A stretch of 64,000 nucleotides of DNA, from positions 96,556 to 160,555 of the forward strand of contig WBMV01004140.1 in assembly GCA_013396655.1 (NCBI GenBank), in the 5' to 3' direction. The position numbers were made by a program, and so were the translations under genes. This stretch comes from Campylorhamphus procurvoides (Eukaryota > Chordata > Aves > Passeriformes > Dendrocolaptidae). This document shows, one piece after another, positions 34,877 through 47,168 of the stretch (positions are counted from its first letter, which is position 1; every line of letters begins with the position of its first letter). Under the pieces are notes generated by a model. That model was not told the DNA's origin, searched no databases, and saw only the letters and a list, made by a program, of their open reading frames with translations.

Positions 34877-37800
34877 GTCAACAATGTTTCTTTTTTCTTC
34901 TTTTGGAATATGAGTGAGTTCTGGGATTTCTTCTGTGATTTTACACACTTTTAATCTAATTGCTATGGTAGTTTGTTAGGGTCTTTTAGTACTTGAATTA
35001 TTTCTATTCTGAAGAGGCAGAGCAAGTGATAGTGAAATGGAGTAAGTATTTGCACAGCAGGAGCAGAAAATTGCCTGAAGCTCTGCCAGCTCCAGCTGTG
35101 AGGAGACGCATCTGCTTGGCTAAGTAAAGTCAGATCAGTACTTAGATCCAATTTCTTTAAAGAGCAAGACTTGAAAATTTGCATGGCGTAAGCACCAGCT
35201 GAGCTTGATGGTGAGGAATATGTGGTGTTCTCACTTTGCAACTGGCTAATTCTTTTAATAATGGCAAATCAAAACAAAATTAAATGTATCAGTCTCTGAC
35301 CTGTTGTGTGCGTTTTGGACTTGTGCCACAGAAACTTAGTTTTTGCCACCCCCTTAGTTTTAGAAAGCAACTTTGATTATATTTTAACCATTTTTAAAAT
35401 CTCTGAATGTGAGAAATATTCAAAAACTGGTAGTATACAAAACAAAATAACAGGGAAATTAAATAATTTGTACTGTAAATTGATGCTCCATAACACTTAA
35501 TATATAACTTACTATGGTCTCCTGAAGAATACAAGTGTTTGATATTTCATTTATTAAATAGTTAACATATCCGATGTGTTCAGTAGAGGAAAGAAAATTC
35601 TCCTAAAAAGACTATTGGAAGGCAAAATTTTCTGTCAAAATCAAATACAGGACTGAAGAACTTTTAATAAACATTTTTCTCAGTACAGATTGTTGAGATA
35701 ATTAACACTGATATATTAGACAGATCTGCTTCTTGAACACATTTCCTATCTGCACATGGAATACAATTAATCCAGTTCAGGAGTTTAAAACAGTGTAGAA
35801 AATCCATGCAAAATACTTTCTAGTCTGACACCTAGTAAGGTCATATGTGGTAAGAAAATATAAATAAATGTACAGCACTATGAAGAAAAGGACAGCTAAC
35901 ATCAGAATGGCAAAAATAATTGCTTTGTTAGAGAGGACACTCAAATGCAATGATGGCTCACTGGGGTTGACACTTGTTTCATTTTGGTTTACAAAGAGGA
36001 AAATCCAGGTGCAACAGAGAATTGGTGTGAATGCAGGAATCCAGGAGATTATGCTGGCACAGAGAATGAGGGTTACATGCCTGCCCCAAATTCACTTCCA
36101 GTATGGGAGGAAAAACACATACAGAAGCAACTAGAAAACATATAACTTCTAAATAGAAACTGATAGTACTGCAAAGGAAAGGCAGGTCCAGGGACTTAGC
36201 TGGACTAAAAGGCAAACCATTCAAAATGGTAAAAAAAGTATAGTAAAAGTCTTAATAAACACAAAGCTTAATTTAGTAGAGAGATTTTATGTAGTTTTCC
36301 AGAAATTAAATTGTATCTGTTGGGTTGTATTTAGCACCTATTGCAAAAGTGAGAAAGCCCTGATAAGGTACGAAGTTCTCATGCCCTTGAAGTCTTAGCC
36401 CATGCTGCCCAGCCTATGGCTGAAATTCAAATATGCTGCTTTTAAGGATAACTGGTACTGCTCATGCTCTTCATTTCACTTCCCACTTCACTTCCTTCCT
36501 TGGTACGTTGAGAAGCACAAAGCATAATATATAAGTGTTGTACTGGTTCACTATGGCTGCCACTGGGCCAGAAAAGGTGAGGACTTCTGAGTCAGCTTCC
36601 TTACATATCTGAATTCATTAATAAACTAAATTCATTTATTAATCAAGGTTAATATGGAAGACATTAAAAATCAGATGCTTGTAAATTGACTTTGAGACAC
36701 AATGGCAATTTTGTTACTCTTTATACTCTCATGGGGGATACAATTTTTACTACTAGATCTGGTAAATAATTCACTATATAAAATTTTTTACATGCTTCAC
36801 TATTTTTCCCACCTCAAATTCAGCCAATTTTTGAATAGCCTGATGATTCATCCTTGCAGGTAAACTCTTGATTTCTACTTTTGTCCAGTGGCTTAGTACA
36901 AATTTTCAAGACCTTTTTAAAACACTTCTTTTTCTACCCTGTCCACATTTTAGGAAATTAGTTTAGAAAACTCTCAAAAAATCATATAGTTGGGGTTTTT
37001 TTCTATTGACTGTTCTAAACTCACACTTTGCCTTAACCTTACCAGAACTGAAAGCTAGTAGATAGCAACTTTCTCTCCCTAAGTCACTTTTCTGATACCA
37101 CATTTCAGTAAAAAGTGGGGCTATTTTTTTCCATTCTACATCATCATTGCATATAATATTTTCTTCAAACACTCAAAACAGCATGTCACAAAGAAAAGAA
37201 ATACAGATAAACTGTTCCAGTCATTTACTCTGAGACACCACAATACTGCAAGTGAAAACATGATCAAGCTTTGATATGCAGACGGGATAGGTGAAGCATT
37301 TATGTTTCCTGATTCACATTATCAGCTGAATATTGTTGGATACCACTAGTATTACATGGACTATCTTGAATATCAGCCAGGCACACACAGATGAAGGATG
37401 ATTGCTTAGAATTTTAAGAGGTGATCTAAGCAGTTTAAGTGAAGTATCTTCCTTACCCTTCATTTCCCTGTGAAGTAATGCCTTTGACTTCCCTCTGTAG
37501 AGCCAGACAAGTAAACCAAAACCAAAACAAAACACATTCTCACAGAGCCAAATAAATTATATTTTTGAGTTAGCAATAGAACATTTTAAACTCTGAAGTT
37601 CTGAATCCTAAACAGCCATCTCTAGGACATTTTACATGATATTGTGTGTCCTGAATGAAAACAGTGTTAGGATAATCTAGTTGGTATTTATTTGCAGTTC
37701 TTCTCACATCTGGGAGACTGTAAACAACTCGAAATTACTTAAAATAAATATTTTTTTCCCTAGCTAACGATATATTATTTAAATATATACATCCTTTCAA

Positions 37801-40800
37801 AGCTTGTCTCACTGGGTGAAGGGAATGCCGATTGATTTTCTATTGGAACATGTCTCAAAACCAAACCACTAACAGACACATTTAAAGCTTCAGCACAAAC
37901 ACAAGAGATTGCATGAACACAGAGATTGATCTATTCTATTTTCTTTCATTAAATATGTTCCTCTAGGTCCCTTCTAGGAAAACTAATGTGGAGACACTTT
38001 TTGATGCTTCTGATACTGGGACTGTAAAGTGAATAAAATGAGGATTTTTATGCTTCACAGCCATAAATCTGGTATATCTGAAGAGCAATGTAAGCAATTT
38101 TAAAACTTAGAGAAAAATACACTCCCATATTTCTTCAGTCAAAGTGTATTGATATCGCAGGAATAAATAAAAAAAAAGAGCAGCGAGCTTCAATAACTTG
38201 ATACAGATCTATTCTATGTCAATTCTTTGAGGAAAAAAAACAGTGAGAGGCACACCTTTGCTTTTTCTTCAGTAACAGATTACAGTTAATTTTCTAAACC
38301 TAGGAGTAAAACCAAAATTTATTTTCTCATTAACTAAAGTAATCTTATAAGATCTATAAGAGCCAGTGAAAAAATGATGGGCTTTTTTTCTCACCCACCA
38401 TCCCACAAACAAAATTAGGTGTCTGGCAGGGAAAGTGGATATATATTCTGAATTTACCTCCAGACAAATGCATTGAGTTTTCCTTCAGATTTATTAAAAA
38501 AATCCTTCTATACCTCCCTTTCTCACTCAGCCTGCTGGTGCAGTACATAAGGCTAAGAGAAAACATTTTTTTTAGCATCTTTCCCTCCTTTAATACTCTC
38601 TACTACCTCATATCCTTGATTCCTCCATCTTCTCTCCTATACATGAGCAAAACTAAAGTATGTCCAGACATTTGTTAATGATCCTGGATAAATCTTATCT
38701 CAGAAGTTGGCAGACAACAGAAATTTACTCAATGTGCTTTCAATGACAAGCTGTCTCCAGCATTTTTTTAATTCTGAACAGTTCAACATCATTTAAATGC
38801 TTTTTTAACCCAAATTATTTTGCATAGTCTCACTGGGTCATTTGCCAGATGTTTCTTGTTCATACGACCAACTAAGTGTACACAACAAGCATTCAAATTC
38901 AGAAATAGTCAATGCATATATGTCAAAGTCCAGTTCTTACCACTTTCCATTACTGATGAGGTTTGCATTTAATGTTGTGTACCTGCTTAGAAGAATGCAT
39001 TCCAACATCAATATTTTTTTGAAAGCAATTTATATGCCAAAGGCTTTTCTGGCAGAAAAATTATTAGTTGAGTGGATCATTCCCAGAAGTCATATGCAGA
39101 TAAATGTACAAAGATGTGCACGGTTGAGAGATATACTCCATCTTGATGGTCCATAATTCAAAGTTATTGAATCATGATGATTCAAAAGGCACAGTGCCGA
39201 TACCAGTAATAGCAGAATAAGATACAAATCCTTGTCAAAGGAAATAGAATTCTAATCTGTTTGTGGCCTGGTTTCATAAGGGAAAAGTCTGTGTTATCAT
39301 ACTGGTTTGTCAAGAAAACAGCCATAGCAGTGCAAGTACTTTTGGTCATAGTCAGCCAAATTATTCTTACAAAGACTAGCATTTAGGTGGAGGAAAGATG
39401 TTAAATTATTTGAGAAAAAGCTGGCAGAGCTCAGTCATGACATGTTCCACCTAATGGCAGCTGGCCAGAGAACTGCTGTGGACATACTGGTGACAGATCT
39501 CTAGGACAGCAAAACTGAGCTCCCTGTTGTACTGTTAGGCATCTCAGAAGATCTGTGGAAAAGAGAAGCTTGGAAAAATGAGGTACACTGGACACATATC
39601 TGAAAGAAATGAAGCTTTTCCTGATCCAGAAGTGACTTGATGATCTGGGAGGATTAAAAAAATTAACAAAATTAACAAAAATTTCTTTAGATGGAGTAAT
39701 CCTGGAATTTTAACATGTAGTTACACTTGAAAAGCTGCAAAGATCTTTGGCAGTAGGTTTCCTTTTAGACCTCTGAACACATTATTGAAGTCTTTCAGTA
39801 AGACTTCTGATAATTAGATTATAACAATACAAAATTACCTGCAGAATTGTTTAAATTGCTTTATAAAGAGTTTAATATTCATTTTGGATTAGAGAAAGAT
39901 ATCTGCTAAGCACAGCTCTCATTAACACTAAGAGAAAAATGTTACTTGTTTTTGATACCAAATGACTCCCAAAGTTTTTGTGTTTTCCTTCAAACATACC
40001 TATTAAATGCCTGGTGACTCCACTGATGACACGATTGTCTCTCACAGTTGATGACACTGATTGCCTCTTCTCTTCACTCTAAAGAGGAGACTTATAAAAA
40101 TTATTCTGAAAATAGCTCAGATTTAAAAAAAATCTTTAAATGGAATGTTTCTCCGTATCTTGCAGTATGGATTCCAGCAAATCTGATTCAGGATAACTCA
40201 TACAAATAACCATTTGGACTTGTGAAAATCGTAGAACCACTGTGATACTCAAAACACACAGGAAAATTTATAGCAAGAATCTACACCATGCCCTCATTTT
40301 CTTCCCACTAATGAAACTAAACTTTCCATGATAGTGTCCATCTGTTAATCTTAGTTGCACGTAGGGGACAAAAAGTACATGCCATGCAGGTCTCCACTGT
40401 ATCAGCCAAAGCATGGAAAAGTCTTTGATGTACAATGTATGTAAGTAAACACTGAATCTATAAAAGGTCAGAATGAATAACTGAAACACTCTGTTTTAGT
40501 TTAGGAAGGGTGATTTCTGGAGGCACTTCTTGTCCGAGATTAAAAAAAAAGTCCATTTGTTTTAAGAAAACCTTCCTATACACTTTGCTTTCTCAAAGCT
40601 GATTTAGACTTCTCAAAAACACAGAATAATCAAGACTTAGAACTGTGTCAACTGTCTTTTAAAGATTTTTTGCCATCCATTTTATACCATGGAAACTCCC
40701 CAGCAGCAGCCCTAATGAGTGTGGGTGCTTGTTGTCTTTCGATTTTACAGCTATTGAACCCAGAAGGATTCCATTTCTCTAATGTTGCATTCACTAGGCA

Positions 40801-41098
40801 TTTGCAACTACCCATTGTGTCCCTGTTTACATCTTTCAGCTGGTAATATACTCCTGAGCTGATGCTAAGCACTTGCATGCCTTTACCCACAGTGCAAAGT
40901 CAATTATTTTCTTGGATCCTTACAGGGTACATATGCTCTATTAGAATTTTGTGAATTTACTTGCTCACATAAAGCTCAATACGGCAAGTTTTGTGTGTTA
41001 GAAGAAGTTCTGTATAAAATATCCCTTAGGAGTGACATTTCTGTTGAGTAGGTGGGAGTTAGTGCTAAATAGCTCTTGGTGAATACATGTTTAAAGTC
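34877..41098. other. Unique AT-rich DNA, nothing recognised
   Basis: A moderately GC-elevated patch lies at about 35,030-35,230 and a small one at 39,420-39,620. Open frames of 60-104 codons (for example 38842-39156 plus) show no known motif. No transposon was recognised. Confidence 0.45.
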
Positions 41099-41152
41099 AG
41101 ATGACTTTTAAAGGTCCATTACATTCCAATCCATTCTATGCTTCTATGATGT
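41099..41152 (+). mobile_element. CR1 LINE terminal tail fragment
   Basis: 'agatgacttttaaaggtcca' followed by 'ttccaatccattctatgctt' and 'ctatgat' matches the last ~55 bp of CR1 with a few substitutions. Confidence 0.75.
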
Positions 41153-41429
41153 GTACCCGAAAGTTCATTCAAAATATAAGACACTGTCTCAAATATTTTG
41201 TCAAGACTGACTCAGACCTTCTGCCAGTTAAATGTCTGGATAGAGATAAAACTTGTGCAGAGCACGCATAGAAGTCTGTTGACCAGCAAGTACAGGCCCT
41301 AGCAGCAGCACCAAAGAAATACAATTAACAAAAATTTTTGCGGAACTACCTTTTTCTAAAAGCTGACACACACTCAGACTGAAGCTGGGATTCTACCTAA
41401 AATTTGTGGTCAAACCATACAATAATTTA

Positions 41430-41700
41430 GATTTAATGGGATTTCTAGAAGTTATCTGGTTCAACTTTCAAAGTCCATTTTCTAAGATCCCGGTTTACCT
41501 CAAGGTCCACCATGATGATTCAATTGCAGCATCAAGGCCTAGAATTTTGAAGATATCCCAGGATGGGGATTTCACATCTTCTCTGGGTACCTATTCCAAA
41601 GTTTTGCTACCTCAGAGTGAAAGGCAAAATTAAAAACTTCTTCTTCTGCAAGTAGAGATTAAGGGTTTAAATTAGGACATTGAACAAGTGCTCTGTAAAT
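41430..41700 (-). mobile_element. Diverged CR1 LINE 3' fragment
   Basis: In antisense orientation the order of motifs matches CR1 3' ends: 'gttatctggttcaactttca', then 'gaagatatcccaggatgggg', 'atttcacatcttctctgggt', 'acctattccaaagttttgct' and 'aaaaacttcttcttctg'. Divergence is high, so it is probably one of the older copies in the window. Confidence 0.75.
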
Positions 41701-44184
41701 TTCTTGTATGTGGCTTTATTCATAGAAAGCACTAATTTCATGGTAGAACTCAATGCCCACCTTTTGCTAGAAGGTTCTCCTTTTTCTATAGGAATCTAAT
41801 CTTCTTACAGATACAAATTAGAAAGCATTTTTCCTTCTGAAATAATTTTCTGGAGTAATAAACCGTGACATACAAATTGCTGTTCTAAGTAATAGAAAGA
41901 ATATTTCTTTCAGTGGATGCTTAAAGAACTATTTAATATCCTCTACTGTGTCTGGAAAATAATTGCTCAGTAATATTTGATCAAATTTTCTATGACCTTT
42001 CTGAAACTTGATCTACAGTACAAACAGTGAAAAGATTTTTTCCTTAATTGCAGTTTGCTTTTATAATGGCAATTATTCAATAAAAATATTACTCATTTGT
42101 TACCAGAAAACTGTATTTAAACAAACAAACAAAAAAAATCCAGATGCACTGAATAGGGATTTCCTCAATTGTTTATGGTGTCTAGAAAACATGTGTATGC
42201 CTTTGAATAAGAGTAGCTAATGAATGCACTCCATTATGTGCTCAGAAATATTAAGAATAAATTCTGAGGTCTACACTAATGATTCTGGTGTCTGTTACTT
42301 CAAAGATAAAATAAATAGTGGCAAGTTCCTCTGACAGTAATTAGGTTTGTTGGTTCATCTGTTTATAAAACACAGAAACTTTGGGTACTCCTTAGCACAT
42401 TATTATTGCAAGGTTGATGACATTTAAGTATTTAATTCAACATTCAGCCATTATTTCTCCTTCTACCAAGCTGCCCGGGGAAAATCTTTGGTCTAAAGAA
42501 CTGTACATAATCTGAGGAGAAACAAAATTTCCTCACAATATAACTATAACCCTTGCTTAGATTTACCAAGTGACACATGAAAATTATTTGACTGAGTTAC
42601 TTCAGATTATATCATTAGTTAGAATAATTTTAGATACAATCACTAACAATTTATGTTATAACTGGTATAGGAAAGACATTGTACATCACATAATGCCTCT
42701 ATCCTGAAATCTATTTCTCAACTCCTTTAGAAATGTTGGTTTTTACTAAGCAGCTAAATACATTTTACCTTCAACTTTAAAACAAACTTAAAGCACATAT
42801 TTTGATGGTATTCTGGGTATAATTTCAGAAACTGATACAATGAAGAGGAGATGAAAGCAAGGGTGATATCCATAAGCACTCATTTTGTATTCACAGAAAA
42901 ATAAATTTGTCATCCAGTTCCTAAAAGCATTGAATGCTCATGACACTTCCAAAGTACACTTTCAGAGGGCGTCTTTTGCTGCTTCTTAAAGATGAGAGTT
43001 TCAGTAGGGTAGTTTTGACTTTTCATATTTGTAAATGGCAATGAAATCTGGTCTAAGTGGGCAAATTCTTTTACTGTTTCATATTCAATCAGTATCTTCA
43101 GTAGTTTCAAATGACAACATGAATGGAAAGCCTTTTCAGAACTTGGTTGCTTTGTAACTGAAAATATAGTCTTGACTATGAAAGATGGAGTTTGGATTTG
43201 TAATGAGCTCAGGTTTATATTTGCTTGAACATAAGCTCCTTTTTGCTTTTTTTCAAATCTTTTATAGTACAATGGACAGTTAAGCAAATAAGTTATAATC
43301 AAACTGATACATGCAAACAACTTTATTCTTTGTATCATTTTTGGCTGGAAAGACACCATAAAACAAAATATAATCTCTAAAAACATATTTTAAGACAGGT
43401 CCATAATGATTATAAAATCTGTTTCATTCCTTCTTTTCCAAAGTACACCTTGCAGTCAGTGCACAAATAGGTGCAGAAATAAGATCAGTGAAATTACTTA
43501 CAAAAATACCAAGGAAATAATTTTAAAGTATGCAAAATTCTAACAATTATTTTGTAATATATTCGTTGCTTTCCAAATACTCCTATATTTTTTATCAGTT
43601 GAAATCAAAGATGCTGTATGCAGATGAGACAAATTTGTGGATTTCTCATCTGACTTTTAGACATCAAAGTAAAGGTGTCTTTTCAGAGGAAAACAAGGGC
43701 TAATGACTTGTCAGATTTTTAAAAGCAAGGATGTTTATGAGTTCAGGCATTTAGCTTTGGGTGTTTGGGATTAGAAATATGATTTTGATTGGTTGATAAA
43801 AATAGAAATAAAAAAATCAATGCTTACAATTCCTTCGTTGCCATGACAACTATATTACTGGTAACTGTGAACTGTAACACAAGAAATATTTTGGTTAGTA
43901 GAGTTGTTTCTAAACTATATACAAGCCATTAAACAATAAGCCAGGGATTCCAGGACCTTAGAAGAGGTAATGCGGGCAAAACAATAAGCTCTGCTGTTCA
44001 GGTGCTCGCTGTGGATGATCATAGTGACAGCAGTAGCTGGAAAGAAGGAAAAGCCTGAACTCAGATGCTCTGTGCGAACATGGCAGCTGAGGGGTCTGAA
44101 AGGGGAAGGCTAGATACTTGACTAGTGTCACAGAAATGGTCTGTAGTTGGGCACAAAAGGTGCTGCCTGCCAGAAAAGATTAGC
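41701..44184. other. Unique AT-rich DNA with one 158-codon frame
   Basis: No transposon was recognised. A 158-codon minus-strand frame lies at 42910-43386. An RFX-like X-box motif GTTGCCATGACAAC lies at 43837-43850. An AAAC-type run lies near 42117-42138. Confidence 0.45.
42910..43386 (-). other. 158-codon open frame, no recognised family (probably chance)
   Basis: This is the longest frame not explained by a transposon or microsatellite. It starts 'MFLEIIFCFMVSFQPKM', has a hydrophobic segment at about residues 22-40, and is Lys/Ser/Ile-rich as expected for AT-rich DNA. No domain, cysteine pattern or repeat was seen and no promoter or splice sites could be tied to it. It may be a chance frame; a lineage-specific gene or old single-exon pseudogene is possible but unsupported. 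Confidence 0.12.
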
Positions 44185-44330
44185 GAATCATAGAATCATA
44201 GAATAGTTTGGGTTGGAAGGGACCTCAAAGACCATCTAGTTCCAACCTCCATGCCATAGGCAGGGAGAGATGCCACTAGAGCAAGTTGTTGAAAGCCCAA
44301 TACAACCTGGGCTTGAACAATTCCAGGGAA
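44185..44330 (-). mobile_element. CR1 LINE 3' tail fragment
   Basis: It begins with the reverse-complement octamers gaatcatagaatcatagaat, then 'gggttggaagggacctcaaa' and 'accatctagttccaacctcc', and fades near 'acctgggcttgaacaattcc'. The tail is well preserved, so this is one of the younger copies here. Confidence 0.95.
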
Positions 44331-45981
44331 TAAAGGGTAAGCTAAGTCTAACTTCAGAACTGACTACTTATCTTACTATAATTAAGAATATTTTCTAAAA
44401 AAATAAAATGGTTGCTATAGGCTAGGAAAGATTCTGTCACAGCCACAAAAGAAAACTTCAGCTGCATGACTTGATCTCTGACCTCTCCTATAACCTCTCT
44501 CATTTCTGGCTTGGCACTACATGTAATCTCAGATCTGTATTTTCTACTTGTTTAAGCTTCAGTTTCCAAAGAATTCACTGAATATCAGTGTTGGGTTTTT
44601 TAATGGGAAATTAAGGGAACATGATTTTGTTTGACTTCAAGCAGCAAAAATAAAGTTCAAAATTGTATATGACATGAAACAAAGAAAATTAGAGAAGTTC
44701 TGAACATTAGGTGTAGTGTTTATCTTTGTAATTTTTTATACAACAAGAAGAAATAATAATTGAAATTCTATTAAAACTAAACCCCAAAATATTTTTCTTT
44801 AAATAGTCATTATCAAACATTTAGGTGTTGTTGAAGTGCATACTAAAAAAAAAATTTTTAGCTAATGAATAAATAAAAAATCCCAAAATTTCCAAATAGA
44901 AGTGTATGACCTATAACTCTTAAAGCATACACCTCTGTTTTCCATCTCCTAATATAAATCAACTCTGTCTAAAATAGTACCATGGTGTGCTTACTCTTAT
45001 CTAATTTTTGATAGATAGAGAATCTTCAGAGCAAAGAATAAAAGCACACTTGGTTTTGATTCTTTAAAAAGAAAATGAGAAAGAGGGAGCATGAGAAAGA
45101 GAGGAAATAATGGTGTCTACTTACTTTTTCCTTCATTAGAAAACTTTATTATGCATTTTTGTCTTGAGTGGAAGAGCCTAAAAATATTGAATTGAATTAG
45201 GTTAGTAAAACCAACACAACTTTAAGGAAAACCTAGATTCATATATACTTGTGTCAAAGACCTCTGTTCTGCCAGTAGTTAATTCTGTTCACTTATAATG
45301 CAGTCATTCAGCATCTCCATCCAATGTTTCACCCTTTCCTGAAAGATACAGGTGCTACGTAGTGCTGACAGCTGATCTGGTCTTCACTGTATACCCATGG
45401 TTTGTGCAGTGCCTCTGCAAATGAAGGAAGTCTGAAAGCATGCTTTGCCGTTGTGTCTGCAGCTTGGGTCCAGATGGCCTCTATTGGTGGTGGAGTAGAG
45501 TCCAAAAGTTTTATTCCAGTAATCTGAACCACAAATGCGTCTTGATTTATTATAGAGAAACATGAGAGCATGGCAAAGCATTTTAAAGTTATTTTACTCC
45601 TATTTTTTATTGTGACAACTACCATTTAGAAAAGCCATGCTGTTTCTGAAAAAAATCTGATCATTCTCATTTAAATAATGTGGGTGTGACATTATCAAAC
45701 AGACTGCTCAGAACTTTCCTCAATCTTCTGCTAACAAAATCTTGTTCACCATAAACAAAGCTTTTTCAGTAATGAACATAATCTGTTCTTTGAGGCTTTT
45801 GTATATAAAAGGTGGAAATATTTATATGCTCTTTTCAACTTCTGTTTGTAGGAGCACTAAGTGGAATGTTCTGATCCTTGGAAGATGCTTCCAGTACCGT
45901 GAAAACAGCCTTTTATTCTCCTCTCGGCAGAATCTTGGACAAAAGTGCATACAAGGACAGTGGAACAACTCGTGATTAGTG
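44331..45981. other. Unique AT-rich DNA, nothing recognised
   Basis: Open frames of up to 98 codons (45329-45625 minus) overlap each other in two frames and show no known motif. No transposon was recognised. Confidence 0.45.
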
Positions 45982-45987
45982 CATCAT
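45982..45987. repeat. Target-site duplication, left copy (catcat)
   Basis: Identical to 46428-46433 and directly abutting the LTR end. Confidence 0.85.
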
Positions 45988-46427
45988 TGTTGGTCGGTCA
46001 ATAATCTAGACGGTCCCAGTTTGGGGGTAGAAACTGAGACAATTTATTGATCACTCACACTACAATATATAGAACTGAGGAATGGGGTATGTTAATGAGG
46101 AGGTAGGACATGTTAATGAGGGGGACAAACTATGTTAAGTAGGACTTAGGCAATCCAGTCACTATATTTTAACATACGGGTAAGCATTTCTCCACACCAG
46201 GACCACCTGCGGGGAACAAAGGGGTTCTGCACGTCTTGCAACATCTCATAAGTCCTTCCAGATCTTGCAAGAGAAGACAGGGATTATACACATGGATAGC
46301 TGGAAACAGTCCTGGTTTTCAAAGTAATCTCTCATGGCAGGGAGGAAACCCTTACAGTATCTTCTGCCCAGGGCTTGCTGAACAATCCCTCCAGATCTCC
46401 ATCTGTTAATAATTATCTTCCCCAACA
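45988..46427 (-). mobile_element. Solo LTR (ERV2/ERVK-like) with 6-bp target-site duplication
   Basis: On the minus strand the block starts TGTTGGGGAAGATAATTATT and ends GACCGACCAACA, giving inverted TGTTGG/CCAACA ends. It is flanked by an exact 6-bp duplication, catcat (45982-45987 and 46428-46433). The length is 440 bp. Going 5' to 3' on the minus strand there is a TATA-like tatata (about 46071-46064), an AATAAA signal (46048-46043), then a short U5 to the end. Two copies of 'atgttaatgagg' in the U3 part (46089-46120) may be enhancer-like repeats. The 6-bp duplication fits alpha-/beta-retrovirus-like (ERV2) integration. No internal viral genes are adjacent. A 60-codon frame inside it is not a gene. 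Confidence 0.9.
46043..46048 (-). promoter_or_regulatory. LTR polyadenylation signal AATAAA
   Basis: tttatt on the + strand reads AATAAA on the minus strand, about 20 bp downstream of the TATA-like motif in the LTR. This short spacing would imply a very short R region. Confidence 0.6.
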
Positions 46428-46433
46428 CATCAT
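46428..46433. repeat. Target-site duplication, right copy (catcat)
   Basis: Identical to 45982-45987 and directly abutting the LTR end. Confidence 0.85.
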
Positions 46434-46574
46434 AATATCCAACTTTCAGTAAGTGGAGTCTACATGTGGCAAACAGTCAGCTGATGACCAATTTATTATG
46501 AGAAATGCAGAACCTAGTTTGAAAATATAAGAAAAATATAGTCAGACAAGTAGTGAATATTGAGGTAAATAAGA

Positions 46575-47168
46575 CTAAATTTGCTGCAAAGAAAGTAAAT
46601 GCTATCCTGGGCTGTTTTAGGCAAGGTATTTAGGCAGGTAGGAGGAAGGTGATTCTTCCCCTCTTTTTAGCACTGGCAAGTCACCAGGACCATTGTGGCC
46701 AGTTCTGAGCCCCTCAGTATAAGGGAGACATAGACATACTGGATTGAGTTCAGAGAATGGCCACAAAAATGATTAAGGGACTGGAGCGCCTGATACATGA
46801 GTAAAGGCTGAGTGAGCTGAGACTGTTCAGCCTGGGTATATAAATACTTGACAGCGGGATGGAGAAATGAAGAAGAGTGAGTCAGGCTCTTTTCAATGAT
46901 CCCCAGGGAAAAGAAAAGAGATTCAAAACGAAATATAGGAGAGTCCTTTCTCAACACAACAAAACACTTTTTTACTGTGATAGGAACCAAGCCCTGACAC
47001 AGGTTGCCCAGAGAGGCTGTACAGTCTCCATCATTAGAGAGAGTAAAAATTCAGCTGGACATGGTCCTGGGCTGTGCTTGAGCAGGAGTCCTGTTTGAGT
47101 AGGGAGGTTTGAGCAGACAATCTCTGAAGTCCCGTCCAATTTCAGCCTCTCTGTGATTCTTTGATTCA
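46575..47168 (+). mobile_element. CR1 LINE 3' fragment
   Basis: It opens in the ORF2 thumb ('gctgcaaagaaagtaaatgc tatcctggg', matching the AKKANGILGC block), continues through 'ggccacaaaaatgattaagg', 'gctgagactgttcagcctgg', 'acacaggttgcccagagagg' and 'cagctggacatggtcctggg', and ends in 'ctctgtgattctttgatt'. Frameshifts and stops are present. It reaches the natural 3' end, so it is a simple 5'-truncated copy. Confidence 0.92.
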
